From Floccifex porci (lineage in GTDB: Bacteria; Bacillota_I; Bacilli_A; Erysipelotrichales; Erysipelotrichaceae): a stretch of DNA of 64,000 bases. The notes below the pieces were generated by a model. That model saw only the letters and a list, made by a program, of their open reading frames with translations, had not been told where the DNA came from and searched no databases. Positions 1-13,285 of the stretch are shown here, piece by piece. The stretch is taken from positions 1 through 64,000 of the forward strand of contig NZ_VUMM01000002.1 in the NCBI RefSeq assembly GCF_009696175.1, given 5' to 3'. Position numbers and translations under genes: made by a program. The first letter of the stretch is position 1, and every line of letters starts with the position of its first letter.

Positions 1-260
<260 letters not shown>

Positions 261-405
261 TTAGCTCTCTAGATGTTCTGACACATCTTTCTTCCTTCTT
301 TTAAATTGACGTTGCTGTTCTTTTCCTTGTACTTTCGTACTTCTTTCAGGTTTTCTTGTTCAGTTTTCAAAGATCGTTTCGCTGCTCTCTGTCGAGCGCT
401 CACTT
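261..405 (-). other. rRNA operon leader
   Basis: Transcribed leader between the rrn promoter and 16S. On the minus strand it holds a GATCTTTGAAAACTGAACAA block, the usual Firmicutes rrn leader motif (boxA/processing region). A small hairpin, GTACGAAAGTAC, follows. There is no coding potential. The leader should be removed by RNase III-type processing with the 3' side of 16S, which lies outside the window. Confidence 0.7.
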
Positions 406-434
406 ATACTACCAAATCCTTCCCCTTCAGTCAA
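406..434 (-). promoter_or_regulatory. rrn promoter
   Basis: On the minus strand, -35 TTGACT (434-429) is separated by exactly 17 bp from -10 TAGTAT (411-406). The 60 bases upstream (435-495) are almost pure A/T with phased A and T runs, as expected of an UP element. The spacing and AT-rich upstream block fit a strong, growth-rate-controlled rRNA promoter. Confidence 0.85.
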
Positions 435-500
435 CTCTTTTTTTGAAAAAAAGTATCTTTTTTTTAATTTTTTTCTAATTTTTGTTTTAAATATAGAAAA

Positions 501-518
501 AGGGCACTTTTTTATGCC

Positions 519-520
<2 letters not shown>
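501..520 (-). terminator. Terminator of the glycoside operon
   Basis: Minus-strand stem AGGGCA / TGCCCT with an 8-nt loop is followed by a TTTTTC tract. The stem overlaps the TAG stop of the last GH1 gene. It separates the leftward glycoside operon from the rrn UP element, which starts within about 10 bases. Confidence 0.8.
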
Positions 521-4621
<4,101 letters not shown>

Positions 4622-4628
<7 letters not shown>

Positions 4629-6085
4629 GATTCCTCCTTACTCAACAATAAAGCCAAAGCATCATACCAGCGATCCATTCGCTTTTTCCAGTTGTTGATA
4701 TCCATCTTTCGATTGTATTCTATATATTCACGATGAGAAAACAATGTTTCTTTCTGATAAAGTCCCACCGCAATTCCAGCCATATAAGCGACTCCAATAG
4801 CCGATAATTCTTCCTGTTTTGAAACTTTAACAGAACATCTTGCCATATCGCTTAGAAACTGCATCAAATAATTATTTTTGCTTGGGCCTCCATCCGCTTT
4901 TACCTGAGATAAAGCCAGAGCGCTGTCACTGGCCATTGCATTTAATATGTCGGTAATCTGATAGGCAATGCTTTCAACCGAAGCTTTAATCAATTCATTC
5001 TTTTTGGTCGTTCTGGACATATTATAAAAGATGGCTCTTACATTTTCATTCCAATGAGGTGCGCTTAATCCAGAAAAAGCAGGGACTAAGATTGTTTCAT
5101 CTTCTTCATTTGCCTGTTCAATGGCTTGTTGAGTCTCATTTGGAGATTGAATCAATCCAAGATCATTCTGAATCCAGCTGATAATGGCTCCAGCATAATT
5201 GATATTACCTTCATATACATATTCCATTTTTCCATGCGTTTTCCATGCCAGCGAAGTGGTCAGTCCATTGTGACTTTTCATATACTGACTTCCAATATTC
5301 ATCATAATGGAAGAACCGGTTCCCAAAGTAACTTTTACTTGTCCAGACTGATGGCAGCCTTGTCCAAATAAAGCCGCATGAGAATCCCCTAATACCGCAT
5401 AAATTGGAATTTCATGATCCAGTATTCCTTCAACATCACTCATCCCAAAACAAGAATCACTGTCACAGACTTCTGGTAAATGTTCTTTTTCAATGCCAAA
5501 TAAAGCACATAGTGAATCCGACCACTCTCCTGTATGAATATCAAACAATTGAGTTCTTGAAGCATTGGATGCATCTGTTTTATACGATTGGCCATGAGTC
5601 AAACAGTAAACCAGCCATGTATCAATGGTTCCAAAACGATAATTTCCTTCTGGTTTTACATTTTCTTTTAACCATACCATTTTACTGGCAGGAAAATATG
5701 GAGATAATACCAGTCCTGTAATATCATAAATTTCTTCTTTATGACTTTCATATCGCTTACAGATTTCACTGGCTCTGGCACATTGCCATACAATGGCATC
5801 GGTTAATGGATTTCCTTTTTCATCAAATAAAACCGTTGTTTCTCTTTGATTGGAAATTCCCATAGCCACTATATCCGAAGAAAGAATAGAACTCTCTTCG
5901 ATGACATCCTGAATAGAAAGAATGGTATTCTGATAAATTTCCTTTGGATCATGAGATACATGACCCAATTCATTGACAATCTGTTTGTGTTTGCGATCTT
6001 TTCGACAAACAATGTCCCCTTTTTCATCAAACAACAAAGCTTTTGTGCTTTGTGTACTCTGATCGATACTTAATATATATTTCAT
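4622..6085 (-). CDS. FGGY-family sugar kinase, candidate apulose kinase
   Basis: 487 aa FGGY kinase. The N-terminal ATP-lobe opens with SIDQSTQSTKALLFD, then GISNQRETT and AIVWQCARA. The second lobe has the nucleotide loop TLGTGSSIMMN and DGGPSKNNYLMQ. These are glycerol-kinase-like signatures, but the surrounding operon (isomerase, split transketolase, apiosidase-like hydrolases) has no glycerol gene. In the known apiose isomerase route an FGGY kinase makes apulose 4-phosphate, and I suggest that role. There is no clear Shine-Dalgarno. The ATG overlaps the stop of the transketolase subunit (ATGA), so translation is probably coupled. Glycerol or another ketose remains possible. Confidence 0.7.
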
Positions 6086-7008
6086 ACATTTTTTCGTACA
6101 GAAGCAACGATTCCTTCTGTATCCAATCCATAATATTTAAACATTTCTTTATTCGTTCCGGATATTAAATGTTCATCTGGTAAATTCAATTCCAATAAAC
6201 GCTTTGGACAAGATTTTGATAAGACCTGTGCCACAGCTGCACCCAATCCACCTCTAGGTGCATGTTCTTCAATGGTTACCACCAGATTTACATCTTTTGC
6301 CTGCTGGATCAATGTTTCTTCATCCAATGGTTTAATGCAATACATATCGATTAGTCCAGTTGAAATCCCTTCTTTGTTTAATTGTTTCATAGCTTCTTTT
6401 GCGTATGGAACCATTTCTCCACAGGCAACCAGCAATACATCTGCTCCTGAAGAAATCACATTGGCTTTGTTTAGAGTGAAATCCATGTTTTCACCATATA
6501 TATCTTCCGTTGCACTTCGAGATACACGGATATACGCAGGTAATTCATCTTCTAACAGACTTTCTATTAATTTAGCGGTCTGAAAACGATCGCTTGGATT
6601 GTAGACACGCATTCCCGTTAAACTGGACATAGCCGCAAAATCCTGACACGAATGATGTGTCATCCCCAAGGCTCCATAGCTGACGCCGCCAGAAATTCCA
6701 ATTAAAGTAACATTGGTTTGTGAATAAGCCACATCCACTTTAGCCTGTTCATAGCTTCTGGTTGTCAGAAAGGAAGCAGGAGAAGCCGCAAATACTTTTT
6801 TATGACAGGAAGCCAGTCCCGCTGAAATTCCTACCAGATCCTGTTCGGCAATCCCAACTTCCACAAACTGTTCCGGATATGCATTCGCAAAGGGAGTTAA
6901 CGAAGCCGATCCTCGAGAATCGGAACATACGACAACAATTTCTTTATCTTTTTTAGCTTTTTCTAATAAGACATCGCAAATGGCTTGTCGATTGGTAATG
7001 GTATTCAT
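6082..7008 (-). CDS. Transketolase, C-terminal subunit (candidate apulose-4-phosphate transketolase)
   Basis: 308 aa, the pyrimidine-binding plus C-terminal domains of a transketolase made as a separate chain. The conserved FVEVGIAEQDLVGISAGLA segment contains the cofactor-activating Glu (VEVGIAEQ), and EEHAPRGGLG marks the C-terminal domain. It pairs with the N-terminal subunit encoded just upstream; the two genes overlap by ATGA. Split transketolases in sugar operons usually serve a dedicated catabolic step, not the pentose-phosphate cycle. Here the fitting reaction is apulose 4-phosphate plus glyceraldehyde 3-phosphate giving DHAP and xylulose 5-phosphate. Confidence 0.8.
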   Translation of the reverse strand: MNTITNRQAICDVLLEKAKKDKEIVVVCSDSRGSASLTPFANAYPEQFVEVGIAEQDLVGISAGLASCHKKVFAASPASFLTTRSYEQAKVDVAYSQTNVTLIGISGGVSYGALGMTHHSCQDFAAMSSLTGMRVYNPSDRFQTAKLIESLLEDELPAYIRVSRSATEDIYGENMDFTLNKANVISSGADVLLVACGEMVPYAKEAMKQLNKEGISTGLIDMYCIKPLDEETLIQQAKDVNLVVTIEEHAPRGGLGAAVAQVLSKSCPKRLLELNLPDEHLISGTNKEMFKYYGLDTEGIVASVRKNV

Positions 7009-7823
7009 GATAGTACCTCCTCAATTTCTTTGATAGCCTGTTTGTATTGTTCTTCACTCATTACTCCATGATGCCAGGCTTTTTCATTTTCCATAAAAGA
7101 AACACCTTTTCCTTTCACTGTATGTGCCATGACAACACTTGGTTTTCCTTTACATTGTTCGGCTTTACGATACGCATCAACCAATTGTGTACAATCGTTT
7201 CCATCTTCTACTTCAATCACATTCCATCCAAAACAGGCAAATTTTTCCGATAAAGAAGAAGTGGACATAACTTCATCTGTAGTGCCAGAAATCTGTAAAC
7301 GATTCAAATCCACTGTAGCACATAAATTGTCCAGTTTATATTGGCTGGCAGCCATCATCGCTTCATAATTTGACCCTTCTGCCATTTCCCCATCTCCTAA
7401 AACAACATACGTACGATACGATCTGGAATCCATTTTACCCGCAATGGCCATTCCTACCCCAATGGACAATCCATGTCCTAATGAACCGGAATTAATTTCA
7501 ATTCCATTGATATCCGTATTTGGATGTCCAATAAATTTTGAATTGTACTGAGAAAATGTATCAATGGCTTCCTGTTTATCAAAGAATCCTTTATCCCCTA
7601 ATACAACGAATAAAGCATCGGCACAATGTCCTTTACTTAACAGGAATCGATCTCGATTCTCATCTTTGAAGTTTTCTGGTGTCACATTCATGATTTCATT
7701 GTATAAAACATTTAAAATATCAATTACACTTAAATCTCCACCTACATGTCCCGCTTTTGATTTATGCATCATTTCAATAATGTCTTTTCTTAATTCATAA
7801 CTTTTTCTTGTCAATGCATCCAT
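7005..7823 (-). CDS. Transketolase, N-terminal (TPP-binding) subunit
   Basis: 272 aa thiamine-diphosphate-binding half of a split transketolase. Visible signatures are KSKAGHVGGDLSVIDIL near residue 20, SLGHGLSIGVGMA, and the metal/TPP motif GDGEMAEGSNYEA...DLNRLQ. ATG 7823 (MDALTRK) is preferred to the in-frame GTG at 7832, because AGGTGA stands 5 bases before it. It follows the isomerase gene with only 1 base between stop and start. With the C-terminal chain it should form an alpha2-beta2 enzyme. Confidence 0.82.
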   Translation of the reverse strand: MDALTRKSYELRKDIIEMMHKSKAGHVGGDLSVIDILNVLYNEIMNVTPENFKDENRDRFLLSKGHCADALFVVLGDKGFFDKQEAIDTFSQYNSKFIGHPNTDINGIEINSGSLGHGLSIGVGMAIAGKMDSRSYRTYVVLGDGEMAEGSNYEAMMAASQYKLDNLCATVDLNRLQISGTTDEVMSTSSLSEKFACFGWNVIEVEDGNDCTQLVDAYRKAEQCKGKPSVVMAHTVKGKGVSFMENEKAWHHGVMSEEQYKQAIKEIEEVLS

Positions 7824-7824
7824 T

Positions 7825-9222
7825 TTATTCACCTCGAATATACGCTTTTACTTCTTCTTCGTTATCATCATATAGATCTGGTTTTACTCCAATGTATTTA
7901 CAGGCTTCATATAAAACAGGAACGATATCCTTATGAATTCCAACACAATGATGAATGTATGGTCCCTCTACAATTTTTGCTTCCAGACGTTTCCAGTTTT
8001 TCACTTCTACCCATACATACGTTCCCTTTGTGTAAGGTCCTTCCACCCCCTTGGCATTTCCTAACAACAAAGAATACTCTCCATTGTCTCCATCAAAACG
8101 ACACAGAGTCATATCGCCTTTTTTTGCCTGGGCTTCTACAGCTCCTGGATAATCAAAAGCTAAAGGATACCCAATCGTTGGTTTACAGGAAGCACAGGAA
8201 ACAGGCCAAGGTCCACAGTGCTGCAAAAGTTCTGCATTGTCGTTGTCAGGGTGTCGAACGGTCCAGTCCGCAAAGAATGTTCGAGCTTCATCCATACCAG
8301 CTGCTTCCGCCAATACCGCTGTAATGGCTCCATGAATATCGGTTTCACAGACCACAGGAAGACCTTCTTCATTTAATAAGCTGTTCGCTGCACATGGCAT
8401 AATCCCAATTTCACTTTGTAGAGCATTCCAGCACTGAATCGCAATCGCATTGCATCCATATTGACTGGCTAATTGTTTCATTGCCACTTTTAAACAAGCA
8501 ACATTTTCCAGCTGTTTTTCGGAAATGCACACATTAAAATTTTCTTTACAATATTGAATGGTATCCATTACAGATTGACTTCCTTTTACCTGTTTCATTT
8601 TTGAAGTCAATTCTGGCATAGGAATCGGAGACAATTGAATGTTGAATTTTTCTAACAGTTCTCCTTCATTGCACATCGTAGACCAGAAATCAAATGGACG
8701 AGGTCCAATTTGAAGTATGCGTGTCTTTTTAAACACTTTGACTACATTACATACTGCCAAAAAGTTTCTGATGCCTCTTTCAAATTCTTCATCTTCTAAA
8801 TCACAATTACATAAATAGGTAAATGGAACCTGAAAACGTCTTAATACTTTTCCTGTTGCGAACAATCCACATTGAGAATCTCTTAAACGAATACCATTCG
8901 CATCGGGTCTTTCATCTCTAGGTCCCCATAATAAAACCGGAACACCCATTTCTTTTGCCAGACGAGCTACTTCGTATTCTGTTCCAAAATTTCCATGAGG
9001 GAAGAATAAACCGTCAATGTTTTCTTTTTTAAATTTTTCCTGAATTTTTATACGATCGTTATCATCATGCAACAATCCATCTTGTGCAATATCATCTATA
9101 TCAACGAATTCCACATTCATCTCTTTTAATTTTTCTCTTGTTCTATTCGCATATTCTTCTGCTGCTGGAGCCGAAAAAATGCTTCTGCGAGTAGGGGCAA
9201 ACCCTAATTTAATCTTTATCAT
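7825..9222 (-). CDS. FucI/AraA-like sugar isomerase, candidate apiose isomerase
   Basis: 465 aa protein of the L-fucose/L-arabinose isomerase superfamily. Features are an N-terminal Rossmann-like part (residues 1-170), a middle domain with ILQIGPRPFDFWS, and a C-terminal part with AIQCWNALQSEIG and CETDIHGA. The acidic residues there (Glu in QSEIG, Glu/Asp in CETDIHG) and the late His in HHCVGIH match the metal-binding sites of this superfamily. It would convert an aldose to a ketose. The neighbouring kinase and transketolase suggest apiose to apulose. Start ATG 9222 has AAGGAGA; the gene overlaps its neighbour by 14 bases. Family is firm, substrate inferred. Confidence 0.75.
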   Translation of the reverse strand: MIKIKLGFAPTRRSIFSAPAAEEYANRTREKLKEMNVEFVDIDDIAQDGLLHDDNDRIKIQEKFKKENIDGLFFPHGNFGTEYEVARLAKEMGVPVLLWGPRDERPDANGIRLRDSQCGLFATGKVLRRFQVPFTYLCNCDLEDEEFERGIRNFLAVCNVVKVFKKTRILQIGPRPFDFWSTMCNEGELLEKFNIQLSPIPMPELTSKMKQVKGSQSVMDTIQYCKENFNVCISEKQLENVACLKVAMKQLASQYGCNAIAIQCWNALQSEIGIMPCAANSLLNEEGLPVVCETDIHGAITAVLAEAAGMDEARTFFADWTVRHPDNDNAELLQHCGPWPVSCASCKPTIGYPLAFDYPGAVEAQAKKGDMTLCRFDGDNGEYSLLLGNAKGVEGPYTKGTYVWVEVKNWKRLEAKIVEGPYIHHCVGIHKDIVPVLYEACKYIGVKPDLYDDNEEEVKAYIRGE

Positions 9223-10768
9223 ATTTTCTCCTTTTTAATACAAGACACCAGTCTTTTTCATCTGGCTTTGAAATTGTTTTCCAACTCTGTTCAATAATCT
9301 GATCTTTTTCTTTACGATATTGTCCGCTTCTAGGATCAAACCACATACATTTATAATTTCCTGGAACAAAGCCATTCAATACACCACTTCTTCGCGTAGA
9401 AGCCGGATAATAAAACACCCAATGCGTATGGTCTTTTGATACCGTTACCATTGGCATCTTCTTTCCAAATGGATCGTTTTCAGCCCCCTGGCTTGTATGA
9501 TAGGGATAAAGCTCTTCAAAGTGCTGATCTAAATAAAACTGTTTAAAATAAGCCATCTGTTTACCCGCATTTCCATCAATGGCTATATACCATGGAATAT
9601 CAAAGCGATTAAAAAGGCTCATTTTATTTTCCATTCCTTTTTCCCATACACAGTCCCAGATTCCCTGTGCGCCATATGTGTAACCACATCCTCCAGATTG
9701 TATTGTGATATAAGCCACTCTTCTGACCATATCTTCATCACATAATCGTGTTCCATTTTCTTCCAGAGTGGAACAATACTCATAGAAAGCTTCCCCTTCC
9801 ACAAAAGGTTTATCTTTTTTATAATTTAAATAATCACTCGCCTTGATGATGTAATCTCCATGTCCAGCCTGATTTAATGTAAAGTCCATCCATTCTTCTT
9901 CCTGATAATAAGTCGCAAATGGCCTTTCATTGGTATAATGTGCCGTTAAAGGATGATGATAGCCATCTATATGATGAATGAATTCTCCTATTATTTTCCA
10001 TTGATCAATATAGAAATCTCTTTTTGAAACTTCATATCCAGCCACTTCTCCAGCTATGGTATAAACCATAGGATAACTTCCATAACGAGCTACAATATAG
10101 GAAGCCAGTTCCTTGTACTTTTCAACCTGATTTTCAATCGACATAAACCATGCCAATCCAAGTGCATTTACCAAACCTGCATCGGCAATGTATTCCATTC
10201 TTCGATCCAGTTCATTCTGATAAAACGAAACATTGGGTCGATTCTCTTTCCAGTAATGTTCTTTGCCACCCATAAGTTCATCACTTCTTAAATTGGTCTG
10301 ATAAACGGTATAGCCTTGTTTTTTTCTAAGATCCACCATCCCTTTAAACATACTATCCATATGCGGATGATTGGATTGATCCCATTTTTCTTTGTACGCA
10401 AATTCCCAATGCGTATCTCCTAACCAGAAAAAAGGAGTTCCATCGGCATAAGTAAAATAACGTTTATCCTGGCTGACTTTAATAAATCCATGTTTATATA
10501 TATCTAATGTTCCACTATAAGGAACACATTCGATCCATCCTGTTTTTCCATTTAGTTCTGAATCGTTGCTTTCCAATCGATATTGCCAATCTCCCAATAA
10601 AACAGGACTAAAGGCAATTCCCATTTTCTGAAAACCATCCCAATACGCTTCTCGAACAATAGAAGTCTTCCCATTGGTGAAAATGGCTTTCAATTCACAA
10701 TTAAAATAAGGGTCTTCTATTTGTGTTTCAAAATACAATCGCAATGTTCGATATCGTTCAACTCTCAT
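9209..10768 (-). CDS. Apiosidase-like glycoside hydrolase (DUF5060 + DUF4038), long form
   Basis: 519 aa. The first 85 residues look like the beta-sandwich DUF5060 (FSPVLLGDWQYRL). Residues 95-430 are the DUF4038/GH140-like barrel, with TPFFWLGDTHWEF opening it. The C-terminal 85 residues resemble the putative collagen-binding tail of this family (GNYKCMWFDPRSGQY). Candidate catalytic acids are E241 in TIAGEVAG and E324/E326 in FVEGEAFYE. It lacks a signal peptide. The start overlaps the upstream stop as ATGA with AGAGGA in front. Two different intracellular GH140-like enzymes in one operon argue for apiosyl substrates, though other furanosides are possible. Confidence 0.73.
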   Translation of the reverse strand: MRVERYRTLRLYFETQIEDPYFNCELKAIFTNGKTSIVREAYWDGFQKMGIAFSPVLLGDWQYRLESNDSELNGKTGWIECVPYSGTLDIYKHGFIKVSQDKRYFTYADGTPFFWLGDTHWEFAYKEKWDQSNHPHMDSMFKGMVDLRKKQGYTVYQTNLRSDELMGGKEHYWKENRPNVSFYQNELDRRMEYIADAGLVNALGLAWFMSIENQVEKYKELASYIVARYGSYPMVYTIAGEVAGYEVSKRDFYIDQWKIIGEFIHHIDGYHHPLTAHYTNERPFATYYQEEEWMDFTLNQAGHGDYIIKASDYLNYKKDKPFVEGEAFYEYCSTLEENGTRLCDEDMVRRVAYITIQSGGCGYTYGAQGIWDCVWEKGMENKMSLFNRFDIPWYIAIDGNAGKQMAYFKQFYLDQHFEELYPYHTSQGAENDPFGKKMPMVTVSKDHTHWVFYYPASTRRSGVLNGFVPGNYKCMWFDPRSGQYRKEKDQIIEQSWKTISKPDEKDWCLVLKRRKYDKD

Positions 10769-12213
10769 TTCAATCCTCTTTTCTTAGCCAATGAAACAGC
10801 AATCTTCACAAGTTTATCGGCATCTTCTTTGCAGATAAATCCTTTAGATACTTGTTCTTTGGTATCTTTTCTACATAACTTTTCATAATTGGATAAAGAA
10901 CCATACAATTCCTGTAAAAAACTGGCAGAAAAAGCTTTCTGATATCCAAATAAAGGATCTTTATCACTAGTGGGATCCACAAAACTTTGACCAATTTCAA
11001 CCTGACTTGAAGCACTATATCGAGCGGTTGGATAGTTTAATAAACAAGTTCTTAATCCACCCATCGTATTTCCAAAAACATCTTTTGAATTGCTTCCATC
11101 AAATTCCATACGAATGCGCTGACAGGAATTGGGTCCAATTCCATCTCGAACCCATTGAAATAAATTTCGGAAAGCGGCCGCAAATAAAATCTGTGAAGGA
11201 TAATCGTTTCCTTCTTCATGTTTACCATGATATTCAGGAAGCATATGAATTCGTTTCAGATCTTTGTCATTGCGATAATAATTCACATAACTGTACATCG
11301 TATCGTGTGAACTTCCTGTCACCTCGTATTCACGATACAGGAAATTCGGATCGTTGCTATCCATTCTCTTGGTCCGGAAAGCATCAAATTGCCCATTTTC
11401 ACTTTCAGTCTGTACAGAAATTAATGGTTCTGGACAATATTCCACTCGAGTTAAACGAAAATCATAATCCATACAAGATTCATATTGATTGACTGGAACA
11501 ATTAAATTTCGAATTCCTCCACCTGCCAGATATCCATCAAATGTCTTTTCTTTACGAAAACTGTTTAAATAGCGAAATAAGTAACACGCAGATTGTGACC
11601 ATCCCGTTAAATAAATATAGGAATGAGGATATTTTTCAATTGGATTGGATGCATCCTCTTTTCTTAAAAGTTCATTTAAATCTGTCAACATATCCCAGAA
11701 CAATCCAGTTTCGTAAGATACATCTAAATCCGGCAGTAAATGTTTTCGAATCACATCTTCCTGTGTAAAAGGAAAAGGTTCTGGATTGGGATTTGGCCAC
11801 GACAAAGATTTATATCGATCTTTATCAAATTCAATCAATTTTGCGATGGTGTTAGGTTTACTGGTAATACCTACATAAATATCTTGATCCCGAATAAACT
11901 TTTCATGTCCCAGAATCCACATTCTTTCAATTTCCATAAAAGAAGTAGGATTTATGATCTCTACAACTACATTTCCACTTGCCTTTTCAACATTCTCTGG
12001 CATACGAACAACGATTCGATTCTGATAAGAAACATCTTTATATTTGATTTTTACTTCACCTGTATTTCCATCACTTTCATATACATTGCTGGTTCCCATA
12101 ATAAAATATTCTTTTTCAATGTAATGATTCTTTTTAAAATCACAGTATTTAGCTGCACTTGAAAACGGATAGCTTTCTTCTGTGATGGGAATTTCCTGGA
12201 TTTTATGAATCAT
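10765..12213 (-). CDS. Alpha/beta hydrolase (putative glycoside esterase)
   Basis: 482 aa alpha/beta-hydrolase-fold protein with nucleophile elbow GWSQSA (Ser about residue 215), and DYDFRLTRVEYCPEPLISVQTESE and TGSSHDTM supplying likely acid and His regions. It resembles the uncharacterised 'alpha/beta hydrolase domain' family. It is the first gene of the operon. ATG 12213 is used because AAAGGAG stands before it; the longer reading from 12312 would run into the divergent lacI gene. In a plant-glycoside operon an acyl esterase removing acetyl, malonyl or cinnamoyl groups is a reasonable guess only. Confidence 0.65.
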   Translation of the reverse strand: MIHKIQEIPITEESYPFSSAAKYCDFKKNHYIEKEYFIMGTSNVYESDGNTGEVKIKYKDVSYQNRIVVRMPENVEKASGNVVVEIINPTSFMEIERMWILGHEKFIRDQDIYVGITSKPNTIAKLIEFDKDRYKSLSWPNPNPEPFPFTQEDVIRKHLLPDLDVSYETGLFWDMLTDLNELLRKEDASNPIEKYPHSYIYLTGWSQSACYLFRYLNSFRKEKTFDGYLAGGGIRNLIVPVNQYESCMDYDFRLTRVEYCPEPLISVQTESENGQFDAFRTKRMDSNDPNFLYREYEVTGSSHDTMYSYVNYYRNDKDLKRIHMLPEYHGKHEEGNDYPSQILFAAAFRNLFQWVRDGIGPNSCQRIRMEFDGSNSKDVFGNTMGGLRTCLLNYPTARYSASSQVEIGQSFVDPTSDKDPLFGYQKAFSASFLQELYGSLSNYEKLCRKDTKEQVSKGFICKEDADKLVKIAVSLAKKRGLK

Positions 12214-12215
12214 AT

Positions 12216-12245
12216 TTTTCACTCCTTTAAAATTTTGATATAATA
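12216..12245. promoter_or_regulatory. Overlapping divergent promoters for lacI-type gene and glycoside operon
   Basis: Plus strand: TTTTCA (12216-12221), 17 bp, TATAAT (12239-12244), with the predicted start of RNA at about 12251, the lacI ATG itself. Minus strand: TATTAT (12245-12240) on the same bases, with a weak -35 TTTAGC at 12268-12263, giving a leader of about 20 nt to the 12213 start. The two -10 boxes are superimposed, so polymerase binding for one direction excludes the other. Confidence 0.5.
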
Positions 12246-12250
12246 CTCCT

Positions 12251-13249
12251 ATGAAAATCACAGCTAAACAAATTGCCGAAAAACTAAATATTTCAACCGC
12301 TGCCGTTTCCATGGCACTTAATAATAAACCCGGTGTCAGTGTAGCTATGCGTCATAAAATTATTGATGTTGCTACAGAGATGGGATATGATTTTTCTCGT
12401 ATTCAGAAAAAGATGGAAAAATCAAATGAAATTGCGTTTGTTTTTTTTCATAAAAATTTTGTGTTTGATACACCTTTTTTTACAGAGCTAGCCACCAGTG
12501 TAGAAACAACGGTAAAAGAGAATGGCTTTCAACTGGTTGTTCATCACATTCATGATCTAGATAATCTGGAAGAAAAGGTAGCCACTTTAAATTCCTATCA
12601 TTATGCTGGAATCATCTTATTGGGAACCACTATGAATCAAAATGAGTTTTCTTATTTTCAAAAACTGGAAATTCCAATCTTGCTGCTGGATACGTATTTT
12701 CCAAATATCAAAACCAATTGTGTAGTGATCAACAATGTAGATGGTGCCCAATCGGCAACCGAATATTTGATAAAAAAACATCATAAACAGCCTGGATATC
12801 TGCATGCTAGTCAGAACATTCAGAATTTTGCCGAACGCTCTTTAGGCTTTTATAATGGGGTTCGAACTAATTCCTATCCTGTTTCTAAATCCATTGTGCA
12901 TCTATTATCGTGTTCCGTTGAAGGCGCTTATGCAGATATGCTGGAAATACTGAAGAATAAGGAGCCTGTCGCTTCCTGTTACTTCGCGGACAATGATGAA
13001 ATTGCCATAGGTGCTATGCGGGCTTTTAAGGAAATGGGATATCGTATTCCAGAAGATGTTGCCATCATTGGTTTTGATAACATTCCCTATTCCACTTTTG
13101 TGGATCCTCCATTAACAACCATTGATGTTCCTAAAGCCTTTATGGGTAAAATTGCTGCTCGTTTTTTAATTGAAGTCATTAAAAATCCAAGTGAGCACCA
13201 TGCAAAAATTGAAATCAATACATCTCTTGTGATTCGTAATTCTATATAA
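12251..13249 (+). CDS. LacI-family transcriptional regulator
   Basis: 332 aa. The N-terminal helix-turn-helix KQIAEKLNISTAAVSMALN (residues 5-25) is typical of LacI proteins. Residues 60-330 are a periplasmic-binding-like sugar sensor with AIGAMRAFKEMGYRIPEDVAIIGFDN. It is divergent from the glycoside operon and probably represses it and itself. No ribosome-binding site precedes ATG 12251. A TATAAT ends only 6 bases upstream, so the mRNA is probably leaderless. The ligand is unknown; the apioside, apiose or a phosphorylated product are candidates. Confidence 0.92.
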   Translation: MKITAKQIAEKLNISTAAVSMALNNKPGVSVAMRHKIIDVATEMGYDFSRIQKKMEKSNEIAFVFFHKNFVFDTPFFTELATSVETTVKENGFQLVVHHIHDLDNLEEKVATLNSYHYAGIILLGTTMNQNEFSYFQKLEIPILLLDTYFPNIKTNCVVINNVDGAQSATEYLIKKHHKQPGYLHASQNIQNFAERSLGFYNGVRTNSYPVSKSIVHLLSCSVEGAYADMLEILKNKEPVASCYFADNDEIAIGAMRAFKEMGYRIPEDVAIIGFDNIPYSTFVDPPLTTIDVPKAFMGKIAARFLIEVIKNPSEHHAKIEINTSLVIRNSI

Positions 13250-13253
13250 GACA

Positions 13254-13280
13254 AAAGGTTCAAGCCAAGCTTGAACCTTT
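13254..13280. terminator. Bidirectional terminator
   Basis: Perfect 11-bp stem AAAGGTTCAAG / CTTGAACCTTT with loop CCAAG, between the convergent lacI-type gene (plus) and PTS gene (minus). The stem ends supply T-rich tails on both strands. Confidence 0.88.
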
Positions 13281-13285
13281 ATTGA

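Noticed and set aside
7959-8324. 121-codon plus-strand frame
   Set aside because: It is fully antisense to the strongly supported sugar isomerase and has no ribosome-binding site.
11007-12162. Long plus-strand frames (161 and 140 codons)
   Set aside because: Antisense shadows of the alpha/beta hydrolase; composition is unlike a protein and no start signals are present.
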